Shown: one piece after another, positions 29,245 through 37,795 of the stretch
How the letters are laid out: each line of letters starts with the position of its first letter
Position numbering within the stretch: the first letter of the stretch is position 1
Assembly: GCA_027068915.1 (NCBI GenBank)
Contig: JAMOLT010000009.1
Span: 62,001 to 126,000 of the forward strand
Direction: 5' to 3'
DNA from: Sedimenticola sp.
Lineage (GTDB): Bacteria > Pseudomonadota > Gammaproteobacteria > Chromatiales > Chromatiaceae
Length of the DNA stretch: 64,000 nt
Translations under genes and position numbers: made by a program
The notes under the pieces: generated by a model
Databases searched by the model: none
Told to the model about the DNA's origin: nothing
The model's input: only the letters and a program-made list of their open reading frames with translations

Positions 29245-30051
29245 ATGGCAATGGTAATCAACACCAACGTTATGTCGCTGAACGCCCAGCGCAATGTAAA
29301 CAAGACCAATGGCCAGCTGGCCACTTCCATGCAGCGCCTGTCATCCGGTTTGCGCGTCAACAGCGCCAAGGATGATGCTGCAGGCCTTTATACGATCAAC
29401 CGCATGACTTCCGACATCCGGGGGCTGAATCAGGCATCACGCAATGCTGCTGACGGCATATCCCTGGCACAGACAGCGGAAGCTGCGCTGGGGCAGATCG
29501 GTGACAATCTGCAGCGCATTCGTGAGCTGGCGGTGCAATCTGCCAACGGCACGGTAGAGGACCGTACCGGCATGCAGGCGGAGGTGGATCAGCTAACCGC
29601 AGAAATCACCCGCGTTGTTGACTCCGCCAAATTCAATGGGGTAGGCCTGCTCGATGCTGCAACGGCAACCACATTCCAGGTGGGGCAGGACAGCGGTGAA
29701 ACCATCAGTGTCAGTTCACAGGATATGACTGCTCTGACATCTTATACCGCTATTGATATAAGCACCCAGGCCAACGCACAGACTGCGCTGGGTACGCTGG
29801 ATACGGATATCGACACGGTATCCGGAGCCAGAGCCACCTATGGTGCAGTACAGAACCGTTTTGAATCCGTAATTGGTAGTATCCAGAGCTATGCGGAAAA
29901 CCTGTCTGCTTCCCGCAGCCGTATCCAGGATGCGGATTTTGCAGCAGAAACTGCAAATCTGACCAAGGTGCAGATCCTGCAGCAGGCTGGCACAGCAATG
30001 CTGGCACAAGCCAACGCCGCTCCGCAAAACGTACTTTCCCTATTGCGTTAA
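29245..30051 (+). CDS. fliC: Flagellin (copy 2)
   Basis: Same N- and C-terminal flagellin sequences as copy 1, divergent centre. Confidence 0.96.
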   Translation: MAMVINTNVMSLNAQRNVNKTNGQLATSMQRLSSGLRVNSAKDDAAGLYTINRMTSDIRGLNQASRNAADGISLAQTAEAALGQIGDNLQRIRELAVQSANGTVEDRTGMQAEVDQLTAEITRVVDSAKFNGVGLLDAATATTFQVGQDSGETISVSSQDMTALTSYTAIDISTQANAQTALGTLDTDIDTVSGARATYGAVQNRFESVIGSIQSYAENLSASRSRIQDADFAAETANLTKVQILQQAGTAMLAQANAAPQNVLSLLR

Positions 30052-30067
30052 TCGCATACTCCCCTTG

Positions 30068-30099
30068 GCGGAGATCCCACCGGGGTCTCCGCTTTTTTT
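30068..30099 (+). terminator. Rho-independent terminator after flagellin 2
   Basis: GCGGAGATCCC ACC GGGGTCTCCGC TTTTTTT. Confidence 0.78.
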
Positions 30100-30165
30100 A
30101 TGCCATTAACAGGCTGTTAAAAAAGCGCCAGCGGTTCTCTGAAATGACCATCAGAACAAAAAACC

Positions 30166-30192
30166 TAAAGTTTTGCCGAATCTGGTCGATGA
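30166..30192 (+). promoter_or_regulatory. Predicted sigma28 promoter, flagellin 3
   Basis: TAAAGTTT-N11-GTCGATGA. Confidence 0.75.
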
Positions 30193-30202
30193 GAAAGATG
30201 GA

Positions 30203-30237
30203 AGCGGTAGTTATCTCAACAAAAAGATATGTCCGCT
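30203..30237 (+). promoter_or_regulatory. Conserved 5'UTR stem-loop, flagellin 3 (compensatory change)
   Basis: AGCGG TAGT TATCT (8-nt loop) AGATA TGT CCGCT; G-C in copies 1/2 is A-T here. Confidence 0.6.
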
Positions 30238-30292
30238 AAAGACAAACTACATAGCCTGCTCTTGTCGGCTTGTGTATTTAGGAGATCAAATC

Positions 30293-31126
30293 ATGGCAAT
30301 GGTAATCAACACCAACGTTATGTCGCTGAACGCCCAGCGCAATGTAAACAAGACCAATGGCCAGCTGGCCACCTCCATGCAGCGCCTGTCATCCGGCTTG
30401 CGCGTTAACAGCGCCAAGGATGATGCTGCAGGCCTGTATACGATTAACCGCATGACTTCCGATATCCAGGGCCTGAATCAGGCCTCACGCAACGCTGCAG
30501 ATGGTATTTCCCTGGCGCAGACAGCGGAAGCAGCACTGGGGCAGATCGGTGACAATCTACAGCGCATCCGTGAGTTGGCGGTGCAATCTGCGAACGGCAC
30601 GGTAGAGGATCGCACCGGCATGCAGGCCGAGGTGGATCAACTGACGGCGGAAATCCACCGGGTTGTAGGTAGTGCAAAATTTAATGGTGTGTCTCTGTTG
30701 GATGGCACCTCCGGTGCAATCACCTTCCAGGTGGGCCAGGACAATGGCGAGACCATCTCTGTCGCCCAGGGTGACATGACCGGTATCAATTCCTATGGCG
30801 CTGCAGCAGGCACCGTGGATATCAGCTCCCAGGCAGCCGCCCAGGCAGTGCTTGCAGCCGGTGCCACCGGCATTGATGCAGATATTGATGATGTATCCGG
30901 CGCTCGCGCCACCTATGGTGCAGTGCAAAATCGTTTTGAATCTGTAATCAGCAGCATTCAGAGCTATTCAGAAAACCTGTCTGCTTCCCGTAGCCGTATT
31001 CAGGATGCTGATTTTGCAGCCGAGACAGCCAATCTGACCAAAGTACAAATACTGCAGCAAGCCGGTACCGCCATGTTGGCTCAGGCCAATGCAGCACCGC
31101 AGAATGTGCTTTCGCTGTTGCGGTAA
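30293..31126 (+). CDS. fliC: Flagellin (copy 3)
   Basis: [29 protein letters not shown]...; start at internal Met after GGAGATCAAATC. Confidence 0.96.
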   Translation: MAMVINTNVMSLNAQRNVNKTNGQLATSMQRLSSGLRVNSAKDDAAGLYTINRMTSDIQGLNQASRNAADGISLAQTAEAALGQIGDNLQRIRELAVQSANGTVEDRTGMQAEVDQLTAEIHRVVGSAKFNGVSLLDGTSGAITFQVGQDNGETISVAQGDMTGINSYGAAAGTVDISSQAAAQAVLAAGATGIDADIDDVSGARATYGAVQNRFESVISSIQSYSENLSASRSRIQDADFAAETANLTKVQILQQAGTAMLAQANAAPQNVLSLLR

Positions 31127-31143
31127 TCCCAGGTGAACCACAG

Positions 31144-31170
31144 TGTCCGGCTGCATCGTGCAGCCGGACA
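31144..31170. other. Perfect 12-bp-arm hairpin between flagellin 3 and flaG, no T-tract
   Basis: TGTCCGGCTGCA TCG TGCAGCCGGACA. Confidence 0.7.
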
Positions 31171-31196
31171 TCACCCAGGAACATACGGACAAGATA

Positions 31197-31574
31197 ATGG
31201 CCAGTGAAATAGAATCCAATGTGATACCACTGATACGAGCAACTGCTCCACGCCAGTCACAGCCTGTGCCGACCCTTGGTGGAATACAAAAAGGCGAGGA
31301 ATTGCCACACACCGGAAAATCCTTGCCACCAGAGAAGGAAGAAAAGGCGACTCCGGAAAAGGTATCCGAAGCGGTAGGAAAGCTGAATGAATATGTCCAG
31401 GCTATCAGACGTGAACTGAAATTCAGTATCGACGAAAAGAGTGGCCGTACCGTGATTACGGTACTTGACTCCGAGACTAAGGAGATTATTCGTCAAATAC
31501 CCCCGGAAGAAGTTATTTCCCTGTCCCAAAATCTGGGAACAAAAGATAGCGTGATCCTTACGGCAGAAACCTGA
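31197..31574 (+). CDS. flaG: FlaG family protein
   Basis: LNEYVQAIRRELKFSIDEKSGRTVITVLDSETKEIIRQIPPEEVISLSQNL. Confidence 0.92.
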   Translation: MASEIESNVIPLIRATAPRQSQPVPTLGGIQKGEELPHTGKSLPPEKEEKATPEKVSEAVGKLNEYVQAIRRELKFSIDEKSGRTVITVLDSETKEIIRQIPPEEVISLSQNLGTKDSVILTAET

Positions 31575-31576
31575 GT

Positions 31577-31592
31577 TGGCATTGAACTTGCT
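31577..31592 (+). promoter_or_regulatory. Predicted sigma54 promoter for fliD
   Basis: TGGCATTGAACTTGCT (GG-N10-GC). Confidence 0.65.
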
Positions 31593-31645
31593 AATATTTA
31601 CCTTAGTACTTACGTTTTACCGTGTAACCAGCAAATAGCGAGGCT

Positions 31646-32992
31646 ATGATGATAACAGCACCGGGAGTTGGATCAGGGCTGGATGTGCGATCTATCGTCA
31701 ACGATTTGATGGCCCTGGAGCGGCGGCCAATTGAGGCACTACAGCGGCGCCAGAATCAATATGAGGCACAGCTCAGCGCCTATGGCCAACTGAAAAGCAC
31801 CTTGTCCGGATTCCAGGACGCGATGAAAGGACTCAGCTCGACAGATGCCTTCAAGGTCTTTTCTGCTTCCACCAGCAATGAAGATGCCCTGCAGGTTTCC
31901 GCCGCCAGCACCGCCCCTCTGGGCAGCTATAATGTCCGGGTGGAGCGCCTGGCCGGATACCACAAGGTCGGCTCGAGTGAATTTGCCGATACCGCCACCT
32001 TTGGCGGAGCAGCAGGGGACAGTATTGCGATTCAGGTCGGAACAGATCCGGCCAATACCATCAGTATTGACTTGAGTGCAGCCAAAACCCTGGAAGAAAT
32101 CCGTGATTTCATCAATGATGATGTCAACAACCCCGGGGTCAGCGCCACGGTCGTCAACGGCAATGGCGGCAACCAGAAGCTGATTCTGACTTCAGAGGAC
32201 AGTGGCACAGCTTCTGCCATGACGATCTCTTATGGTGGCAGCCTGACTGCAGCCAGCTTTGGCTTGCAGACATTAAATGATATCGGGGGGGATCTGGCAC
32301 TGCTGGATGCCGAAATCAGCGTTGATGGCTATAGCGTAACCCGTGCCAGCAACACAATCTCCGATGTGATTCAGGGTGTCACCCTGGATTTACACCAGGC
32401 ACAGCCGGGGGTTGATATTCAGGTGAAAATTGATCGGGATCTGGATGCAGCCAAAGAGTCGGTGCAGGCATTTGCCGACGCCTATAACGACTTGCGCAGC
32501 TCCATCAAGAGCCTGCGCAGCGGCCAGCTGGAAGCTGACAGCACCTTGCTCAGCATTGAACGCGGATTGCTCAATATCATGAACAATCCTGGCGGCGGCG
32601 GTGTATACAACCATCTGTCCGAAATTGGCCTGAGCATCCAGAAAGACGGCAATATGAGTGTGAAAACCACACAACTGGAATCTGCCCTCAATACTGATTT
32701 TTCAGCGGTAGCTGACCTCTTTGCAAATACCCAGGATGGATATGCAACCCGGTTTGAATCCCTGACCGGAACCTGGCTGGAGACCGGAGGCCTCATTGAC
32801 TCCCGGACTGATGGCCTGGGTTCCCGCATCGAGGATCTGGAAGACAGGCAGACTGCAATGGATCGACGCATGGAGCAGGTCGAAGCGCGCTATTTAAGAC
32901 AGTTTTCTGCTTTGGATTCTCTGGTTGCGCAATTGCAGGGAACCAGTGATTTCCTTACTTCCCAGCTGGCATCATTGCCAGGCTCAGGGTAA
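31646..32992 (+). CDS. fliD: Flagellar filament cap FliD
   Basis: APGVGSGLDVRSIVNDLMALERRPIEALQRRQ; C-terminal MDRRMEQVEARYLRQFSALDSLVAQLQGTSDFLTSQL. Confidence 0.95.
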   Translation: MMITAPGVGSGLDVRSIVNDLMALERRPIEALQRRQNQYEAQLSAYGQLKSTLSGFQDAMKGLSSTDAFKVFSASTSNEDALQVSAASTAPLGSYNVRVERLAGYHKVGSSEFADTATFGGAAGDSIAIQVGTDPANTISIDLSAAKTLEEIRDFINDDVNNPGVSATVVNGNGGNQKLILTSEDSGTASAMTISYGGSLTAASFGLQTLNDIGGDLALLDAEISVDGYSVTRASNTISDVIQGVTLDLHQAQPGVDIQVKIDRDLDAAKESVQAFADAYNDLRSSIKSLRSGQLEADSTLLSIERGLLNIMNNPGGGGVYNHLSEIGLSIQKDGNMSVKTTQLESALNTDFSAVADLFANTQDGYATRFESLTGTWLETGGLIDSRTDGLGSRIEDLEDRQTAMDRRMEQVEARYLRQFSALDSLVAQLQGTSDFLTSQLASLPGSG

Positions 32993-33071
32993 ACATAACA
33001 AACTGAACATATGCTCATGACTGTAACCCGGCAACAGCAACCGGGCCAGTCGCAGATAACCCGGAGGAGCC

Positions 33072-33512
33072 ATGAGCCATCCCGCAACACACAATGCAGC
33101 AAATCACTACAGCCAGGTTGATACCTATACCGGCGTCAACGAAGCAGATTCCCATCGTCTGGTTCTGATGCTGCTCAATGGTGCCCTGAGCAATATCGCA
33201 GTCGCAAAGGGCAGCATCGAAAGGCAGGATGTTTCTGCAAAAGGTGAGGCGATTGGCCAGGCCATATCCATTGTCAATGGCTTGCGCACCAGCCTGGATC
33301 TGGGCGCTGGTGGCGAACTGGCGGTGAATCTCGATAATCTCTATGACTATATGGAGCGGCAGCTCCTGGAAGCAAATATTCACAGTGACCCAAAAATGCT
33401 GGAGGAGATATCCGGCCTGCTGCACGAAATCAAGGAAGGGTGGGCGGCGATTCCAGTGGAAGCTCGTGCCGGGGCTGGCAGTGCACAACCGGGAGCCGCT
33501 GGTGCCCCCTGA
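33072..33512 (+). CDS. fliS: Flagellar export chaperone FliS
   Basis: YSQVDTYTGVNEADSHRLVLMLLNGALSNIAVAKGSIERQDVSAKGEAI. Confidence 0.94.
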   Translation: MSHPATHNAANHYSQVDTYTGVNEADSHRLVLMLLNGALSNIAVAKGSIERQDVSAKGEAIGQAISIVNGLRTSLDLGAGGELAVNLDNLYDYMERQLLEANIHSDPKMLEEISGLLHEIKEGWAAIPVEARAGAGSAQPGAAGAP

Positions 33513-33552
33513 TTTTCAGCCAGCCGAAGCAAAAGTCTCGCAGGTTTCCGGT

Positions 33553-33897
33553 ATGCTGCCGGGACGGCTCGGGGCGCTGCATGTCTTGCTCGATTACAGC
33601 CTGGAGATGTTGCAGCAGGCAAAAAGTGAAGAGTGGCCGGATGTCATTCAAACCGGAGCACAGCGGGAGCGGTTGATTACAGATTTTTTTGCGACGGCCG
33701 TGGCGCCGGCAGAGGCAGATGAAGTTGCACTCGTGCTAAAAAAGATGCTACGGCTAAATCAGGAAATTGAGATGTTGGCGGTAAACAGCCGTGGTGGCGT
33801 GAGTGAGAGCATTGGCTCCATCCAGCAAGGGCGGCGAGCAATACTGGCCTATGCAGAAAATGCAGGGGAAGCAGCCGGGGCAGGTGGCCGGGAATAA
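33553..33897 (+). CDS. FliT-like small flagellar protein (start uncertain)
   Basis: Helical protein MLPGRLGALHVLLDYSLEMLQQAKSEEWPDVIQTGAQRERLI immediately after fliS; GTG at 33502 is an alternative start. Confidence 0.6.
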   Translation: MLPGRLGALHVLLDYSLEMLQQAKSEEWPDVIQTGAQRERLITDFFATAVAPAEADEVALVLKKMLRLNQEIEMLAVNSRGGVSESIGSIQQGRRAILAYAENAGEAAGAGGRE

Positions 33898-33900
33898 ACT

Positions 33901-33955
33901 GCGCACCCCGCCTTGTCCTGGCACTTTTGGGGGACGCCAAAAGAGCCTTTAATTC
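33901..33955 (+). repeat. Repeat family A, solo right-arm fragment
   Basis: CCCCGCCTTGTCCTGGCACTTTTGGGGGACGCCAAAAGAGCCTTTAATTC, compare 7248-7296. Confidence 0.65.
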
Positions 33956-33963
33956 CAACCTGG

Positions 33964-34455
33964 TCAGTAATTGCTCCAGATCCCATCTTCCAGACCATTT
34001 TCCCGTGTCCAGATCAGCTGTCCAATGGCCTCAAATTTGGCCACAGACATGGCGCCTCGCTTGCTGCGTTTACCGCTGGATTGAGACAGGGTCGCCAGTA
34101 TTTCTTCCCGGTCTGCCTCATAGATCTTATAAGGTTCAAACTCGCCATCCAGAAGTACCAGTGCCACATGGGTCCAGTCGCCATTGGGGTTGAGTTGGCC
34201 AATGCGGTAACCTGCCTTTCCTTCATCCAGAATAACCCGGCCCTTGATCTGGTAGCGTCGGCCCTTGCGATCATCCTTTCCCGTTGCATCCACGCCGGGA
34301 GCCCTGGGTTCCAGTAACTCCAGATCCAGTTGCCGGGCGGCATCAAAGCGGGCAATCTCCCCTGTAACCGGCAGCATCTGCCCCGTGGTGCGGCGAAACT
34401 CGGTAGCAAGCCGCCGGGTTTCCGAGATTAGTTTTTCCAGTGCGTAAACTGACAC
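33964..34455 (-). CDS. Conserved hypothetical protein (DUF6998-like)
   Basis: GKDDRKGRRYQIKGRVILDEGKAGYRIGQLNPNGDWTHVALVLLDGEFEPYKIYEADREEI; codon-consistent ORF with compact end to end fit. Confidence 0.65.
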   Translation of the reverse strand: MSVYALEKLISETRRLATEFRRTTGQMLPVTGEIARFDAARQLDLELLEPRAPGVDATGKDDRKGRRYQIKGRVILDEGKAGYRIGQLNPNGDWTHVALVLLDGEFEPYKIYEADREEILATLSQSSGKRSKRGAMSVAKFEAIGQLIWTRENGLEDGIWSNY

Positions 34456-34676
34456 GATGGCATCCTGTTGTAAAACATGTGGAAGGTTTTCCTTTCAGCA
34501 GAGGAATATCCCTTATCTTTGCACTACCAGGCAAGAAAAACTTCATTTTCCTTGTTGGTTTCAGCCTCGACGATTCCTTGGCACAGTCCATGATATCGCC
34601 CTAATAATCGGTGTCAATTCCTTGTCGCCGCAGGAATATAGCATGTAACACACTGAAATACATAAGGTAATAAATT

Positions 34677-34692
34677 GGGCATGGAACTTGCT
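34677..34692 (+). promoter_or_regulatory. Predicted sigma54 promoter for fleS
   Basis: GGGCATGGAACTTGCT (GG-N10-GC). Confidence 0.55.
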
Positions 34693-34735
34693 TTTTGTTA
34701 CACGCATATATCGTCAAACAACCTGGATACACTAA

Positions 34736-35977
34736 ATGCCTGTGACAAATTCGCCAACTGCGCAGCAACTTGAGAATGCCTTCGAGGCTTTCAATCAGGT
34801 TGGCTCACAATTGGCCAGCTCCTATGGTGATTTGCAACAGCGAATGATCACCCTGACTGAAGAGCTGTCCCAGGCCCGGACAGAGAAAATCCGGCAGCTG
34901 GTGGAAAAAGAACGGCTCGCGGCACGGCTGGAAAAACTGCTCCAGGCACTGCCTGGCGGCGTATTGGTGCTCGATGAACAGGGCATGATTCTGGAAGCCA
35001 ATCCCGGGGCGCATCAACTGCTTGGTGAGCGCCTGCTTCAGCGCTCCTGGGATGAGGTTGCCGCTTCCGTGTTTGTTTCCGGCAGCCGGGAACTGCAGCT
35101 GCGGGATGGCCGCTGGGTAAGTCTCTCAACCAGCTCCCTGGATGGTGATGAAGGAAAAATCTTGCTGCTTACTGACGTGAGCGAAGCCCGCCGCCTTCAG
35201 GAGCTTTTGAACCAGCATCGGCGCCTTACGGTTTTGGGTGAAATGGCCGCCGGCCTGGCGCACCAGATTCGCACCCCCCTGGCCTCGGTGATGCTGTATC
35301 TCTCTCAACTGGACAACACCACACTGGATGGCGTAAAGCGCCAGCAGTTCATCGCCAAAACACGGGAGCGATTGCTCCATATGGAGCAGATGATCAACAA
35401 CATGCTGGCCTATGCCAGAGGAGAGTCAAGGGAGCACAAACACTTTCTGTTGGCATCGGTCATCGATTCCATGCTGCAGGTGGTGGAGGATAACCTGCAA
35501 GCAGCAGGAGGCCATTTGCAGGTCATTAACCAGGCGCCTGAAATTCTGATCAGGGGGAACCCTGATGCGCTGTTGGGCGCCCTGACCAACCTGGCCATGA
35601 ATGCCATCCAGGCATGTGAGAAAAAGCCGGAATTGTTGCTGAAAGTGGAGCAGGCAGGACAGGGAAGTACAGTTATTTCCCTGCAGGACAACGGTGCAGG
35701 TATCAGCAACTCACTACAGAAAAAAATATTTGAGCCGTTTTTTACCACTCGCACCAGTGGCACGGGCCTGGGACTGGCGGTGGTAAAAGCCGTGGTACAG
35801 AGGCACGGAGGAGAGTTGAGCATGCAATCTTCACCGGGCAAGGGAACCACAGTCAGAATCAGTTTGCCGGCAGCAAATGGAAACCATGCCCTCCCTGCAC
35901 ATATGAATCTGCATCCAGGCAACCCGGTACACATCAATGACAGTTGCCATGCTGAAGGAAAAGAGGTGAACAAATGA
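34736..35977 (+). CDS. fleS: Flagellar sensor histidine kinase FleS/FlrB
   Basis: PAS then GEMAAGLAHQIRTPLASVMLYLSQL (H-box), N, G1 and G2 boxes (DNGAGIS, GTGLGLAVVK). Confidence 0.92.
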   Translation: MPVTNSPTAQQLENAFEAFNQVGSQLASSYGDLQQRMITLTEELSQARTEKIRQLVEKERLAARLEKLLQALPGGVLVLDEQGMILEANPGAHQLLGERLLQRSWDEVAASVFVSGSRELQLRDGRWVSLSTSSLDGDEGKILLLTDVSEARRLQELLNQHRRLTVLGEMAAGLAHQIRTPLASVMLYLSQLDNTTLDGVKRQQFIAKTRERLLHMEQMINNMLAYARGESREHKHFLLASVIDSMLQVVEDNLQAAGGHLQVINQAPEILIRGNPDALLGALTNLAMNAIQACEKKPELLLKVEQAGQGSTVISLQDNGAGISNSLQKKIFEPFFTTRTSGTGLGLAVVKAVVQRHGGELSMQSSPGKGTTVRISLPAANGNHALPAHMNLHPGNPVHINDSCHAEGKEVNK

Positions 35978-37329
35978 AACAGAAAGCAATCTTGATCGTT
36001 GAAGATGACGGCCCTTTGAGGGACGCTTTACATGACACACTCAGCATTGCCGGGCATCAGGTACTGTCCGCAAGCGATGGAGAAAAGGCGCTGCAGAAAC
36101 TGCAGAAGCATTCGGAAATCAGCCTGGTTATTACAGATGTGCAGATGCAACCCATGGATGGCTATACCTTGTTGAGCACCCTGAAAGTAAAGTATCCCGA
36201 GTTGCCCGTGGTATTGATGACCGCCTATGGCACTATTGACAAAGCAGTAGGCGCCATGCGCGACGGTGCAGTGGATTTTCTGGTCAAACCTTTTGAAGCC
36301 GATGTATTGCTGAAAATGGCCGAGCGCTTCCTGGTTCCGGTGGAAGAGCAGGGCGATGGTGATATGGTGGCCGCTGATCCGGTGAGCAAAGAGCTGGCGC
36401 GCCTGGCGCAACGGGTGGCCAGTGCCGGTGCAACGGTAATGATTGCCGGGGAATCAGGCGTCGGTAAGGAAGTGCTGGCGCGCTATATCCACAATCATTC
36501 CGATCGTGCCAAAAAACCGTTTATCGCCATCAACTGTGCTGCCATTCCCGAGAACATGCTTGAAGCCGTGCTGTTCGGCTATGAGAAAGGCGCGTTTACC
36601 GGCGCCCACCAGGCGCGACCGGGAAAATTCGAGCAGGCCCAGGGAGGCACCCTGCTGCTGGATGAAATCACTGAAATGGATATTGGGCTGCAGTCAAAAC
36701 TGTTGCGGGTACTGCAGGAGCGAGAAGTGGAACGCCTGGGTGGGCGCCGCATGATTGATCTGGATGTGCGGGTGCTGGCTACCAGCAACCGTGATTTGCG
36801 TCAGGCTGTGAGTGAAGGGGCGTTTCGTGAGGATCTCTACTACCGTCTGAATGTTTTCCCCCTGGAACTGCCCCCGCTGCGCAACAGGCGGGAAGATATT
36901 TTGCCGCTGGCAAGAAGGTTCATTTGCCGGCACGTACATGGCAAAGCCTTGCCGGAATTGTGCCATGACGCCATGACCAGACTGCACCAGTATTCCTGGC
37001 CCGGCAATGTTCGGGAGCTGGAAAACGTCATTCAGCGCGCACTGATTCTCAAAAGTGGTGACCAGATTACCGCCCATGATATTCATTTTGAAACCATTAC
37101 CGGGACGCAAATGCCCGAGCCGGTGCAGGCAGCTGACAAAACATTGAACCTGGTTCAGGAAGACCGGCTCAATGATGAGCTGAAACAACGTGAGGCCGAT
37201 CTTATTCTGACGGCGCTGGAGTCTAGCGGCAGCCGTACCGAAGTGGCGCAGAAACTTGGGATAAGCCCTCGCACCCTGCGTTACAAGCTGGCCAAGCTTC
37301 GTGATGCAGGGATCCCCCTGCCGGCATAA
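35974..37329 (+). CDS. fleR: Sigma54-dependent response regulator FleR/FlrC
   Basis: REC (LVITDVQMQPMDG), AAA+ GESGVGKEVLARYIH, GAFTGAHQARPGKFEQA, C-terminal HTH. Confidence 0.94.
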   Translation: MKQKAILIVEDDGPLRDALHDTLSIAGHQVLSASDGEKALQKLQKHSEISLVITDVQMQPMDGYTLLSTLKVKYPELPVVLMTAYGTIDKAVGAMRDGAVDFLVKPFEADVLLKMAERFLVPVEEQGDGDMVAADPVSKELARLAQRVASAGATVMIAGESGVGKEVLARYIHNHSDRAKKPFIAINCAAIPENMLEAVLFGYEKGAFTGAHQARPGKFEQAQGGTLLLDEITEMDIGLQSKLLRVLQEREVERLGGRRMIDLDVRVLATSNRDLRQAVSEGAFREDLYYRLNVFPLELPPLRNRREDILPLARRFICRHVHGKALPELCHDAMTRLHQYSWPGNVRELENVIQRALILKSGDQITAHDIHFETITGTQMPEPVQAADKTLNLVQEDRLNDELKQREADLILTALESSGSRTEVAQKLGISPRTLRYKLAKLRDAGIPLPA

Positions 37330-37371
37330 GGGCTTCGAAATCCATGTCTGGCAATCATGTAATTCAAAAGT

Positions 37372-37387
37372 TGGCGCGAAACCTGCA
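37372..37387 (+). promoter_or_regulatory. Predicted sigma54 promoter for fliE operon
   Basis: TGGCGCGAAACCTGCA (GG-N10-GC). Confidence 0.7.
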
Positions 37388-37452
37388 TGTTACCTATATA
37401 GAGACAGAAAGCTGCCACCCCATGATCAACCGGAAACAGTCAGGAGAGTAAC

Positions 37453-37776
37453 GTGAGCACCGTCGATATCAATCAATTGCTGAACCAGATGCGCCATATG
37501 GCTGCCCAGGCCGACAAAAAGCCGGGGACCATGTTGGAAGGGAACAGTCAGGCTGGCGCTTTTGACAACATATTGAAAGACTCCATCAATGCCGTGAATG
37601 ATGTACAAAAGGGGGCTTCTGCGATGGCCAAGAAGTTCGAGGCCGGTGATCCATCGGTAGATCTCACTGAGGTAATGGTGGAACTGCAAAAGGCCAGCGT
37701 TTCTTTTGAGGCAATGAAGCAGGTGCGAAACAAGCTCCTCAATGCCTACAAAGATGTCATGAGTATGCAGGTTTAG
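37453..37776 (+). CDS. fliE: Flagellar hook-basal body complex protein FliE
   Basis: FDNILKDSINAVNDVQKGASAMAKKFEAGDPSVDLTEVMVELQKASVSFEAMKQVRNKLLNAYKDVMSMQV. Confidence 0.95.
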   Translation: MSTVDINQLLNQMRHMAAQADKKPGTMLEGNSQAGAFDNILKDSINAVNDVQKGASAMAKKFEAGDPSVDLTEVMVELQKASVSFEAMKQVRNKLLNAYKDVMSMQV

Positions 37777-37795
37777 TCAGGTTGGACAAGGAATT

